Part shown: positions 44,063 through 55,100 of the stretch, one piece after another
How positions within the stretch are numbered: the first letter of the stretch is position 1
How the letters are laid out: the number at the start of each line of letters is the position of its first letter
Assembly (NCBI RefSeq): GCF_910592395.1
Contig: NC_088316.1
Location: forward strand, 7,502,001-7,566,000
Source: Lineus longissimus
Lineage: Eukaryota > Nemertea > Pilidiophora > Heteronemertea > Lineidae
Length of the DNA: 64,000 bases
Direction of reading: 5' to 3'
The notes under the pieces: generated by a model
The model's database searches: none
Seen by the model: only the letters and a program-made list of their open reading frames with translations
What the model was told of the DNA's origin: nothing
Position numbers and translations under genes: made by a program

Positions 44063-45681
44063 CTGAAGACAACTACGTCATCGCGTTGAGATGCTTAAAA
44101 GAACGGTTCGGTCGTGAGGAAAGGATCATCTTCGCTCACATTCAGGCATTACCTAATATGTCAGTTCCGAGTGGTAATAACCTGAGTGTTTTGTTCTTAT
44201 GGAAAATCCGTGACGAGTTGAATGTGCACGTGCGGTGTTTGGAAGTGTTAGGAGTTGATGGGGATGCCTATGGGCTGTTTTTAACCCCGTTGATTTTGTC
44301 CAAACTTCCGCAAAAAATTCGTATGGAATGGGCCAGGAACGGTTCGGGCCGAGAACGAGACCTTGCATGGTTACTGCAATTTCTAAAGGAGGAGATAGAG
44401 CGGCGCGAACGGTCTGAGGGATTCCGGGACACTTCAACCAAGGACAAGGTGAAAACTACCGAGGTACATACTCTGCGGCGAAGTGCCACATCCGCAATGA
44501 CAACAACCAGCAGTGCTGAACTTTGTGTGTTTTGTGCCAAAACTCATCCTTCGCATAAATGTTATGAGGTTTTGAAACTGTCTATAGATGACAGACATGA
44601 ACGGTTTCGTAAGCCACGTGCGTGTTTTCGTTGTTTGGCAAATAATCACATTGCCCGTGGTTGTATGGCAAGGTGTGGGAAATGTTCTGGTAAACACCAT
44701 GAATTATTGTGTAAGCCAAAAGGTGAAATGAAGCGTGGTGTTGGTTCGAATGTTAAGAATGATAAGAAACCATCGGTGTCGCATGTTGGTTTCAGTTATG
44801 CAGGGCAAACAGCCCACACTGTTTTGCAAACCGCGCGCGTTCTGGTCAGTGGTCGGAATGGCAGCACGATGGCCACCATAATGTTCGATACTGGTTCTGA
44901 TCACACGTATGTTTCCAGCGCGTTGGTAAAAAAGCTTGACCCAGTGTGGGTCACGGCCAGGAACATGTCTTATGCGGCATTTGGGGATGGTAAACTGTCG
45001 GCAAGTTTTGCACGTAATGTTTATCAACTTGGGCTGGAAACTACTACAGGGGTTAAAGAGGTCCTCAATGCAGTCGAGGTAAAAACCATATGTGCAACAA
45101 TGCATAGGCCTAGGATACCACAACAGATTTTGCAGTCCATAAGTCATCTCAAGTTAGCAGACAGCTATGATGAAAACAGAGACGCCACTGTAGATATTTT
45201 GATAGGCCTAGACAAATACTGGGATTGCATCAAACAGGGTGTGGTAAGATTGCCAGAAGTAGGCCTGGTAGTACAGGAAACTGTGTTTGGCAGGGTTATC
45301 TCAGGCAGGTGGAAAGAAAGTGCCACTGCAACATCCTCACCTTGTCTAACGTCTGTGCAAGTAGTATGTCTTTCAGATATCCCAAACAGCACCCTGGAGA
45401 ACTTCTGGAATCTGGAGTCGATCGGGGTGAGTCCTGGAGAAGAGGCGCCAGAGGACAAGGTGCTGTGTGACTTCAAAGAGACTGTCAAATTCGTCGATGG
45501 TAGGTATGAAGTTACATTGCCATGGAAAGACAACTTGAAGCCGTGTCTATTGGACAATAAGAGACAAGTTGAACTCAGATTAAAGGCCTTGAATCGCAAG
45601 TTGTCAAAAGACCCATTGTTAGAAAAGGGGTACAATGCAGGAACTGGAGAGATTGGGCATTATTGCAGAGGTACCACCTGA
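44035..45681 (+). pseudogene. BEL/Pao gag C-terminus, zinc knuckles, protease and start of RT
   Basis: The second frame of about 548 codons covers the gag C-terminal domain and three Cys/His knuckles (CVFCAKTHPSHKC, CFRCLANNHIARGC, CGKCSGKHHELLC). A retropepsin-like protease follows with the catalytic triplet in MFDTGSDHTYVS, then the conserved IGLDKYWD and GRVISG words. The last stretch (RLKALNRKLSKDP) leads toward the reverse transcriptase, but the frame is lost near 45640. The following RT frame overlaps by 47 bp. The shifts are most likely decay rather than programmed. Confidence 0.87.
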
Positions 45682-47122
45682 AAGTATTTCTACCACTCAT
45701 CCAGTGTATTATATGCCACATCATCCAGTAGTAAAAGAGTTTAGCCTAACCACAAAGATTAGACCAGTCTTCGATGCCTCGGCCAAAGGCGTCAATGGGT
45801 TGTCCCTTAATGATTGTCTGGAGGCTGGACCATGCCTGTTACCTGCCTTGATTGAGATTTTGATTAGGTTTAGACGTTGGAGAGTTGGTGTGACGGCAGA
45901 TATTACCAAAGCCTTTCTACAAATCAAGGTAAATGACAAAGATCAGGAAGAACACAGATTCTTGTGGACAGTAGATGGATCAAATAGGGTCATGAAATTT
46001 CTTCGTGTTCCGTTTGGGAATACCAGTAGTCCATTCCTTTTGAATGCAACCATTAAGCACCACTTGTCTAAATATCCTGATTCTTTTGCAGTCCAAGAAC
46101 TCCGTGAAAATCTCTACGTCGATGATTTTATCTCAGGCGCTGACGACAATGAAGCTGGCGGAAAGCTGTTTCAAGATGGCCATCAGGTCATGGCCGAGGG
46201 TAGCTTTCCATTTGCATCGTGGAATTCTAATGATTCAGGTGTCACTGAGATGTTTTTTAGAGAGTTTGGGTCAAAACAGCTGGACAAGGAGTCTGTAAAG
46301 ATTCTAGGTTTGCTGTGGTTGAAAGTTTGCGATAGCTTTGCTTTTAAGACATTCGATGTTCCCATTGACTTAGTTTTGACTAAGAGAATCATCCTCGGTT
46401 GCATAGCTAGATTGTATGATCCCCTTGGGTTCTTGACACCATTCACCATGTTTGTCAAAATTCTATTCCAGGAGATCTGGCAGATGAACCTTGGTTGGGA
46501 TAAGGAGGTCCCCCTTGCAACCCAGACAAAGTTTCGAAGGTGGACGGATGGATTTCAGGTTATCAAAAACTGGAGAATCCCCAGGTGTTACACCCCAGCA
46601 GTCCCATGGTCGAGTATCAGTGGTATTGAACTTCATTGTTTTGGTGATGCATCTGAGAAGGGATATGGTTCGGTGATATACCTCAGAATCCCACGTGGTG
46701 ATGGGACTTTCGAGGTTTCAATGGTTACTTCACGGGCTAGAGTGGCCCCGGTGAAGAAGGTGTCCTTGCCAAGATTGGAACTCCTTGCGTCACTTCTCAC
46801 TGCTAGGTTGTTGGTGTTTGCCCGTGATGCCTTGAAACTCACAGATGTGTCTTACAGGTGCTGGACTGATTCTACTGTGGCACTTGGGTGGATTAAGGGT
46901 GAACCAAGTAGGTGGAAAACCTTTGTTGCGAATAGGGTGTCGGAGGTTCAGCAGTTGACGAGTACTTCTGCTTGGGCACACTGCCCAGGGAAGAAAAATC
47001 CTGCTGATCTGTTGACCAGAGGTGCTCTAGCGGATGAGGTGGTCAATTCTAGAACTTGGTTACCTGGTCCTGGTTGGTTGTCCGAGGCTCTAGAAGAAGT
47101 GGATGAAACTGTGTCGTTTTAG
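45635..47122 (+). pseudogene. BEL/Pao reverse transcriptase and RNase H
   Basis: The 495-codon frame contains RT motifs in order: IRPVFDASAK, the motif A Asp in GVTADITKAFLQI, VPFGNTSSPF, and the catalytic ENLYVDDFISG. Next come the BEL words ILGLLW and RLYDPLGFLTPF. The RNase H region follows with HCFGDASEKGYG (Asp), LPRLELLASLL (Glu), CWTDSTVALGWI (Asp) and the AHCPGKKNPADLLTRG ending. A TAG at 47120-47122 stops it, but BEL-like sequence continues to about 47530 with another stop and a frameshift. All catalytic residues in this part appear kept. Confidence 0.9.
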
Positions 47123-48757
47123 GAAGTTGAACACTTCCTTCAGAAGGAGGCCAAACCTGTGGTGTCAGTGATGATCGTAGCTTCAAGATGGTTGCCAGTG
47201 GAAAAGGTCTTGAAATTTGAGAGGTGGGGTAAGTTTTCGAAGGCAATTAAAGTGACTGGTTAGGTCTTCAGATTCTTCAGATATCTGAAAGACTCTAACC
47301 AGAGCTGTTCTGACGATTTATCCCACGAGGAACTCGTATATGCCAAAACTAAGTTGTTGCGACACCTTCAAGATGTGACTTATGGTGTTGAGTTTGAGGC
47401 TCTGAAGCTAGGTCAGGCAATTCCGAAATCCTCGTCCCTCTCTAGATTGAGACCGTTCATAGGGAATGATGGATTATTACGAGTAGGAGTTATCTTACAG
47501 GGAGAAGCATCCAGTAATCGTTCCTAAAAGTCACTTGGCTGTCCTTATGATTAGATCTGAACATGTCCTATTGAAGCATGCTGGTGTTGAGACCGTGATT
47601 ACATCACTCAGAGACAATTATTGGATCTTAGGCCTTAGACGCTTAGCTAAGTCGGTTAAGAAGCGTTGCATTCCTTGTCAAAAGGTGGATGCTCAGGCTT
47701 GCAACCAGTTTGCTGCTCCTTTACCAGCGCTCCGAATCCACGAGGCCCCACCGTTCACTGTGACAGGCTTGGATTACGCCGGTCCCTTGTACTGTTTAGA
47801 TCTTCCGGAAACTAAACTTTATATCCTGTTATTCACGTGCGCAGTTGTGAGGTCAGTTCATTTGGAATTGACGGAGTCCTTGTCAGCACCGGATTACATA
47901 CTGGCTCTCAGACGCTTTGCGGCTAGGCGGGGTCTGCCCTCTATATTGTATTCGGACAATGCTAAGACGTTTGAAGCCACCCAGAAGGAACTCGTGAGAT
48001 ACCTTGCTGCCCGAAGCCCTCAGTGGAAGTTCATTGTTCCCCGTTCTCCCTGGTGGGGAGGATGGTGGGAGCGTTTAGTACGCTCTGTCAAGGGCGCGTT
48101 GAAGAAGTCACTGGGTGCTCAGTGTCTTACACGGTCGGAGTTAGAAACCAGTTTGGTAGAGGTGGAGGCTTGCATCAGTTCACGACCTCTAACATTTGTG
48201 AGTGATGATGTAGACGGTCCTAATCCACTTACTCCTTCTCATTTCTTAATAGGTAGAACTGCGTGCTTCCAGACGAAGGTTGCCGAGTCAGAGGTCGAAT
48301 TGACTCAAGACAATTTGACCGAGAGAGAGATAATTCGACAGAGAAGTCTAGAGTTGTTCTGGGAAATATGGAGCAAAGATTATATCCGTAATCTTCCACC
48401 GTCGGTGACCAAATTCAAAACTAAAGGTAAAGTAGGAGTAGGTTCGTTAGTTCTGATCCACGAGGACAACGTGCCTCGTATGAAATGGCCCCTAGGCCTA
48501 GTGACCAAGGAGTTTCCGGGCTGAGATGGTTTAGTTAGGAGTTTTGAGATTCGAACAGCTAGGGGACCTCTTGTGAGATCGGTTCAGAGGATACATGTAC
48601 TGGAGGTGAATAGGAAGGAGCAGGGTGGACAGGGTGATGCCTCGCCGGCATCTGACCAGAGCGCCGTGTGCTCCGATGGAAGTAGTGTCAATCACCAAGT
48701 GAGCAAAACCACCCGCTGTGGTCGAGTTGTGAAGCGGAGGAAGAGGTTAGATTTGTA
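47123..48757 (+). pseudogene. BEL/Pao integrase
   Basis: Sequence from 47123 to 47534 carries the linker and N-terminal part with a stop and a frameshift. The open frame from 47535 includes the zinc-binding HHCC region (HVLLKHAGVETV, RCIPCQKVDA) and the catalytic core: Asp in TVTGLDYAGPL, Asp in LYSDNAKTF and Glu in WWGGWWERLVRSVK. The C-terminal domain follows (SHFLIGR, VGVGSLVLIHEDNVPRMKWPLG). A TGA near 48523 interrupts it; the same frame continues in RPLVRS-type sequence (RGPLVRSVQRIHVLE) to a stop at 48756-48758. Insertion of retroelement cDNA is the family role. Confidence 0.88.
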
Positions 48758-49124
48758 GTGTCCAGCAATAAATGTGTGCTGCATATGTCATAGGTTGGTC
48801 AGTTGAAAAGTGTTAACATTCTGGTGCTACTTGACCATAGATTCTGTGATCGACTATCGGACACAATTGACATTTATTTAGTTGCAATATATATATTCCG
48901 TTTTTTTAATTAAATTTCACGTTGCCATTATTATTACTGTTATACACTGTTGCTAATAGTTTATATGTTTATTTGTAGCGTACTTATCCAACCTTGGAGT
49001 CGGGTGTAGGTTGAACTTAAGCTGTGGAGTTGATAAGATACCGGTATTTGTTTAGACTCCTAATTAGAAGTTTCAAAGTTGAGTTTGAGCCCGTCTATTG
49101 AGATCTAGTAAGTGGACATATTAT
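48758..49124 (+). other. BEL/Pao 3' region; LTR not recognised
   Basis: The stretch contains gcaataaatgtg at 48768 and ggagtcgggtgtagg at 48999, which could be a polypurine tract followed by a TG start. No match to the sequence upstream of the PBS was found. It is cut at 49125 by another element. Confidence 0.3.
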
Positions 49125-50593
49125 GGGACTCCCTAATCAGAGTTCCAAGTTCCATGAAGTTCCAAGTTCCAAGTTCCAAGGGGCCATCTCAGAAATGCAT
49201 TCAATGCCAAAATTCATGATTTCTCGATAAATTTAATGTAGGTGGCGGTATCATTTGAAGGGGTCTCTGACCGGGAGTTGATGAATGGGGATCAATGAGT
49301 GGGGCAAAGAGTAAATGATGCTACATAACAACTTCACTATAGGGTCGAAATATGATAAATAGGAATGAATATTTGTTTACAAATAAACTCACCGATATCT
49401 TTCCTCAGTTTCCTTCAAGTATGCTGGGTAAAATGTATCCGCTCCCAGTTGCAATCCTCAACTCAACAACATTGACAAGAGAATAAATCTTGCCTTTATT
49501 TATGCCTTACAAATACATCTTAGAATTGTAACTATTATATAAGATTTAATTAAACCCTTTCCACCTGTCTTTGATGAACAGGAAGTTTCGATTTTGTCAC
49601 TACAACTGCTTATAAACATGCTCTTTGATGGTAAAGGAATCTGCAAATAAGCTGTCAAGATTGATTGATGAGTAAGGAAGCCTGAATTAAGTCCAGGCCT
49701 TGTTTCTGTACCCAAACCAGCAGGTGTTCAGATGCTTGCTAAGGCTGGCCCAAATTAATTGTCCGTTTGCAGTAACCCTACCAAAGGTATTCATACAGGG
49801 TAAGTGGGTTTTTCTTAATTTTCAGTGATTTTAGCAAAACCATAGAAAAACTCCAAGATGCTAAAGAAAATTACTAAAATGCCAATAAATTCTTTTGGGT
49901 ATGCATGATTTTGGTGGGTCGGTCGGGTTGACGGCAAACAAAAAAGAAATTGGGCCAGCCTAATAATGGGCCTGGCAGACATTGTCAGAGGAAGGATTGG
50001 GGCAATGGGATTGGGGGCGCATCCCTTCAAAAAGAACTTCTTTGTTCCCTCTCGGTGCAAACTCTGTGGAGAACACTGACCGTTCAGAATATGCATCACA
50101 AACAGAACGTCCACATTTTTGTAGCAAAACGTGTGGGATACACGGACAGGGTTACCATCAGATATAAAGTTGTCACCCCTCTGTTGAATAGTATGGAGAA
50201 CCCCCAAAATTAGCATCACAACAAACATCCCCCCCCCCCCGTTGCATGGTGTGGAGAACACTGACAAGGCTAAAAGCACATTGAAAAGAATTGCTGCCCC
50301 CATCGCACTTCCATCACAAGGTAAATGTATTAAAGCGTCACCTATCGGAGGAAATCGCATGGTTTTCCTCTAACATTAACTCCCAGTGACAGACCCCTTT
50401 AAGCGATATGCATCACAAGGTAAATGTGGTCAAGCGCCACCTATCGAAGGACGTCTACAGCATTGTTTCCCTTTAATTTCCAAACATTAACAACTGACAT
50501 TTCCGAAGCACCACCTAAATCATGTTGAGATGGCCCCCCTGGAACTTGGAACTTGGAACTTCATGGAACTTGGAACTCTGATTAGGGACTCCC
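49125..50593. mobile_element. 1.47-kb non-autonomous element with 65-bp inverted ends made of ttccaag repeats
   Basis: The left terminus gggactccctaatcagag, then several ttccaag words, then ggccatctca, is mirrored at 50528-50593. The interior has a direct duplication (catcacaaggtaaatgt, then gcgccacctatcg) and a reverse ORF of 181 codons judged to be chance. The ends resemble Harbinger-type MITE structure and a Harbinger transposase lies next to it, but a 3-bp target duplication was not established. Confidence 0.7.
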
Positions 50594-50774
50594 TTGCAAA
50601 AGGTGTTGCTGGAAACTCCCAGTACAGGAGTATTTCACTCAGTCGGACCCGATTCCTTTTTCTTAGAAAATGGATAGGGCCTGAACAAATCCAAAGCCGG
50701 AAAGGGCCTATTGCCCATTTTCCCTCTTCAAAGCTGTGCTGAAAGGAAATTCTGTCCAATAGACTGAAACTCAC

Positions 50775-51618
50775 CTTCTGCGTGCAAACACTGCCATCTG
50801 ACCTTCCATCGGCCGAAAGTACCTTCGATTGCCTGTCTAATCCTTCTATGGTGGATATTGTACTGTCTTTCTGCATCATCCGCGGGATTCTGTATAGGCG
50901 TGAGTACCCATGGGCGCAAAGGGTATGCAGAGTCGCCCAGAAGATGTCCGTCACGATGAGGGTCATTTGCCAGCTCCCTGTTAAGGTGCGAATGTGTCCA
51001 CATGAATGAATCATGTGTGGAGCCTGGCCACTGCGCCATAATATTCGTGAACTTTTTGTCATGTGAGCAGACTCCCTGAACGTTAATTGCATGGTAATTG
51101 TGTCGACATACGTATGCAGCTTCATCTTGGGACGGCCGTTTGATCTGAACAAGGGATCCATCTAGACATCCCAGAACGCTGGGTATTCTACGGCGCTCAT
51201 TATAAAAGCCCTCCTTAATAAGGTTCCTTCTTTCTCGTTCCCGTGGAAATGCAATGATATTTGGCGAAATCCTCTGAAGTGCGGTGGCTACCCTTGTCAC
51301 AATCCTGGAAGTGGATGGTTGGCTGATGCCACCGCACATGTCAGCTGTTGCTAACTGAAAGGAACCAGTCGCAAAAAACCGTATAGCAGTGAGAATCTGC
51401 AAGGTAGCAGGGATGGCATGCGATCGTTGAGTAGGGTGTTCAACGTCAGCACGAATCAAGTCTATGACTTCAGTCAGCACGTGTCTAGGCATCCGATAGC
51501 GTTTCATCAAATCCACATCGTCATAGTAATCCAGTGGTTGCATTCGATCCCGAAAAATGCGTTCTCGGCGTCTCGCCCGCCGATTTTCTTGATCAGCAAG
51601 AAGAAACGCGACCGCCAT
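50775..51618 (-). CDS. PIF/Harbinger (HARBI1-type) transposase, 3'-truncated exon
   Basis: The reverse frame starts MAVAFLLADQENRRARR and carries the DDE_Tnp_4 nuclease. It shows an N-terminal HTH-like region (SHAIPATLQILTAIRFFATG), the first Asp in VLGCLDGSLVQI, the second in WPGSTHDSFMW, LLGDSAYPLRPW, and the Glu in RRIRQAIEGTFGRWK. About 281 codons in, the exon ends at a strong donor (gcagaag|gtgagt). The family's last conserved word around C-x-x-LHN should follow in another exon, which I did not find; a repeat element begins at 50593. Without it the protein would be shorter than the roughly 350 residues typical of HARBI1. No frameshift is present in this exon. A Myb-like partner ORF, usual for Harbinger elements, was not found. 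Confidence 0.85.
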
Positions 51619-51829
51619 GACTCTCTCGGTCTGCTCTACGGAAGCTCCGTAACAATTTACAGGAGGTTTGAAGTTCCCGTAATATTTGGCAAATTTACGG
51701 TCGGTTTTTACGGGACCGTTACTTTGCGGTTGGTTTGTGAAATGGGCGTAAGTCGCTACGGGGGCCTTACAGTGGCCTTACGGTACCGTATGTTGCTACG
51801 GAGCTTTTGTGAATAAGGTCCCAGAACTC
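51619..51829. other. Flank of the Harbinger gene with small self-complementary words
   Basis: Contains cgtaaggccactgtaaggcc read on the reverse strand and ggtaccgta; possibly the subterminal region of the Harbinger element. No matching opposite end was located. Confidence 0.3.
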
Positions 51830-52213
51830 AACCTGACGGGAAGGATCGGCAGCACTACCACGCGCTCATACACGGCCATGAAGCACATCACATGCAAAAG
51901 CAGTAACCTCATTTACTGCATCACATGCAAAAGATGCAACCAACAATACGTTGGTCAAACCAAGCTTCGCCTCATGGACAGATTTGTAAAACACTTTTAC
52001 AATATCTCCAAGGGCAACAAAGATGACACAATTGGCCGGCACTTCACCAACCATAACCACGCGGGTATTGATGATGTGTCCATATCAATCCTGTCCTTCA
52101 TCTACGCCCACCCAGAATCGCCCCAAAGTGCTGTACTCAGGGACACCATCGAAATCAGATGGATCCATAGATTGCGCACTGCAGCTCCGCTGGGACTCAA
52201 TGTCCTAGACTAG
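51830..52213 (+). pseudogene. Penelope-like element, GIY-YIG endonuclease C-terminal fragment
   Basis: The frame carries the typical pre-endonuclease words (ELNLTGRIGSTTTRSYT, ITCKSSNLIYCITC). The GIY-YIG signature of Penelope-like elements follows in a CKRCNQQYVGQTKLRLMDRF stretch, then IGRHFTNHNH, and the natural stop after a GLNVLD ending. The reverse transcriptase is missing at the 5' side, as expected from 5' truncation during target-primed insertion or from the neighbouring transposon. Confidence 0.88.
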
Positions 52214-53381
52214 TATGTACTGTACACATACATTGCCACGTCTTTTAATAACTTTTCCCTATGTGTACTCTACAGGGTTCCCCCAGTCTTACTCCAAAGA
52301 CAGGGGCAGCATTACTTAAACCGTATCCCGACACACTCCATGTCACATCTTATCCACTCAGGACAGGCTATCCGTCAAGCTATTGACCCCTGGAACTAAC
52401 ATCGGGACCATTCCGGTCCCAGACTGTCCGACGTGTAAAATACTTACAGGTCAACTGGCTATGCGGTCTTTTACTCCCCACAGCCGCACATCTGGGAAAG
52501 GAACATTTTTCTATCAACAGTCCACGGCCTGCCTCTGCAGGGCCAACCCTTCTTGATCAATATCGCCTTTATAAGAGTCTGATAAGAAACTCCTGCGAAA
52601 CCGTTTACACCACCCCTGGCATAACCCATATGGCGCGCCTCTCCGCCATTCCGCGCAACTTTGGTCTCGTTAGGGAGTTTTTCCCAAATGTACGCGATGA
52701 TGACGTGCCCCATTAACAGAACGTAACATCTATTCTACACTGCGTTTCCAAAGTATATGCATGAGGACAACCCATTTGTGTCGTATATCACTGGAAACGC
52801 CCGATTCCACTGATTCTGCAGGATGTTAAATCGGGCATTTTATTTCTTTAAATAAATCATAAGCGTCGCATTTGCTCCTAGCTCTGTTCACCATCCCAAA
52901 TGGCAATATTGCCAATTGGGCCGGACAATCACGAAAAACCCCAAATATTATACATTTCTTCCTGAATAATTTTTACAGAGACCATTCTCCCATGAAAGAC
53001 AGTTGCTTACGCTACACAAAAATCAAAAAAAATCGAGGGTCAACCATTGAACTTTTGAGATATGTTGAATTTTGCACAAATCAGCGAAAAACGCACCAAC
53101 TGGCACTGGACGGCATTGCAACACGGGGCCGACGCACATCCCAAGTTCAGTGTACACATACGTCGGCAACAACAGTATAAATGCGTAGTTTCTTGTTAGT
53201 CGCCTATTGAGTAGCGCTCCAGGTTTCAGAAACTCCAAAAAAACATGTCTTTGCCAAAACAACTGCTGAATCAACGCTGACATACTGTAAAGACCGAGAA
53301 ATCAATGATTTTAGGAACTACGGTTAGGGGTTGGCCGCGCATGAATAACAAAAAAAAACTCCCTAATGAGACCTTTGCCGC
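52214..53381. other. No gene confidently recognised
   Basis: A plus-strand frame open from about 52390 to 52716 without an early ATG ends with ...RNFGLVREFFPNV and a DDD motif before TAA. It has no recognised family. The rest is unique sequence. Confidence 0.35.
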
Positions 53382-53600
53382 CATGCTCCCTAGGAGCATG
53401 ACGTCATGTCCGTCTCAAAGCCATGACGTCATAAAGGGGACCAGCATCACGTCAACCACTGCGTCTTGACATCAGTTCCAACACCCCACACGGTTTAAGA
53501 GATCAAGCGAAGACTTTTGAGCCTTCACAACGGTCACACAGGCCAAGCTGGTCGCATCTCATCGCATTGCCACGTCAAAATATAAATAATAATAAATAAA
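53382..53600 (+). promoter_or_regulatory. Promoter-like cluster: palindrome, two consensus CRE sites, TATA-like tract
   Basis: The near-perfect palindrome catgctccctaggagcatg (53382-53400) is followed by two perfect TGACGTCA sites (53399-53406 and 53424-53431), 25 bp apart. Related half sites cacgtca occur at 53446 and 53570, and aaatataaataataataaataaa-type sequence lies near 53578. It precedes a gypsy remnant by about 100 bp, so it might belong to a retroelement or to an adjacent gene. Confidence 0.4.
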
Positions 53601-53619
53601 ATGTGCTGTAAGAGCCGGA

Positions 53620-54312
53620 AAATACTGGCCTCTTGAGCTGCAGAAAATCCACATGTCTTATCGATCCACTCCTCACCGTTCTTCCGGATAGTCCTCTGCA
53701 TCTATCTTGTTAGGTCATGAAATTAGGACAAAACCGCCAATTTTGCAGACAGGTAAACAGGTGAAACCTCCACATGACGAACATCACAAAGTTTACACAG
53801 AGAAGATGAAAGAGTATGCTGATAGCAAGAGGCATGCAACGTGTAATGATTTGAAACTTGGTGACATTGTTTTTGTTGCTAACATGCTAAAGGGCGGACA
53901 ACTGGACTCCACTTACAGTACGGTGAGACATGTTATTACCAAAGCACATGCTGAAAATACATACCAGGTTATGAATGTTGAAAATGGTAAATCTTATGTA
54001 AGAAATCCGAAGTTACTCAGAAAAGTTCCTTTGACTCAAACGGGAATGCCACAACTGGTAAGGCTTGAACCACAGGAGGTACAACCTTCTGAGCGTATGG
54101 AGACACATGTTGTAGAACCAGTTGGTCAGCCCATGGCGGATACTTCCGATGTATGCAGGCCTAGTGACAGTCCGGTTCCAAAAGTATCCAGTCCGGTACA
54201 AGCTGCTGGGAGCCCAGGACCTGGTGCATCTGTTCCTGCTCCAATTTCTACTAGATCAGGAAGGGTGGTGAAATCAAATTTGAAGTACTGCGGTAGCGAG
54301 TTTGTTAAGTAA
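53620..54312 (+). pseudogene. Ty3/gypsy-like integrase C-terminal fragment
   Basis: The fragment begins with the end of the integrase core (HMSYRSTPHRSSG, one frame break near 53690). It continues as LLGHEIRTKPP, then EKMKEYADSKRHA and LKLGDIVFVAN, the usual gypsy integrase C-terminal barrel. A Pro/Ser-rich tail follows (STRSGRVVKSNLKY) to a stop at 54310-54312. All upstream domains are absent. Confidence 0.82.
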
Positions 54313-54595
54313 ATTGCTAATATTGCTTATTAGTGTTTGTATGTGAGACAAAGCTAGCATACATGTGTTGCACTTGTATCCTAAGTTTTATTCTGGTTTT
54401 GTACTAGATTTTGTATCAAGTTCTATACTCAATATCTTTCATTTGTAAACTTGGTTGATTCCTATATGACTAGATTCGGTCGGACAATATTTCTTCATGT
54501 TTTTTTAGCGTACATTTGTAGTTCTTAATCTTAGACAGTTGTTGTAATTACAGTTTGTTAAGACTTGTCATTCTTTGTAGTAAGTGAAAGTCTAG

Positions 54596-54734
54596 TTAGG
54601 GAGGAATATGTAGAGTAGTGATGGTGCAGACTTGGTATCTGTAGTGTGAGACCGAGGAGACCGGAAGTGAGGCGGAACAATAAAATAATCATTCTGTCGA
54701 TTCTTATACAAATCCTAGTTAATCCTTATCTCAC
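54596..54734 (+). mobile_element. Polypurine tract and short 3' LTR of the gypsy remnant
   Basis: agggaggaata (54596-54608) resembles a polypurine tract. The following TGTAGAGTAG opens a segment with caataaaataatc (poly(A) signal near 54680) and a possible CA end near 54733, about 125 bp. At that point a transposase fragment begins on the reverse strand, supporting the border. No second LTR was seen. Confidence 0.45.
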
Positions 54735-55100
54735 CATCTAAGAACTCAACAAATCCGAAGCAATCCTGCAGCGGTGCTCTCAAATCGTTGATCGCATCTG
54801 CGTAGGTGCGAAGGTGTTCTTCATCTAGCCAGGGCTGATTCAGATCCCTAATAAGATACCATGTTCAGTATCGATAAAGTCTATCATTTCGTTTATCGCT
54901 TGTGACAACACGGACGCTGGCCTTCCGACATTTTCGTGATTGTCGCATAGCCTATTTGGATACCAAAGCCGTCTCAGACACAAACATAGAGCGTCCTCGC
55001 CTGTAATTACACCTCAGTTTTGGCAAACAACAACAGGAGGGATTCGAAGAATCTATACGAGGTGACGAATATCATCCTTTTCAAACCTGAATTTGTCTTA
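54735..55100 (-). pseudogene. PIF/Harbinger-like transposase fragment (second family)
   Basis: The reverse strand encodes KFRFEKDDIRHLV, then EDALCLCLRRLWYPNRL, GRPASVLSQAINEMIDFID and, after a one-base shift near 54855, LNQPWLDEEHLRTYADAI and APLQDCFGFV. This is the N-terminal half of animal PIF/HARBI1-like transposases up to the first catalytic region. Two in-frame stops lie between the first two words. It is a different lineage from the transposase at 50775-51618. It is cut at 54735 by the LTR. Confidence 0.75.

Noticed and set aside
44153-45635. Reverse ORFs inside the BEL/Pao coding region
   Set aside because: Antisense shadows of gag-protease sequence.
49815-50360. 181-codon reverse ORF inside the inverted-end element
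   Set aside because: No recognisable domain; spans a poly-C run and a direct repeat, consistent with chance.
50520-51161. Reverse ORF overlapping the Harbinger transposase in another frame
   Set aside because: Shadow frame; the DDE motifs are in the frame of 50775-51618.
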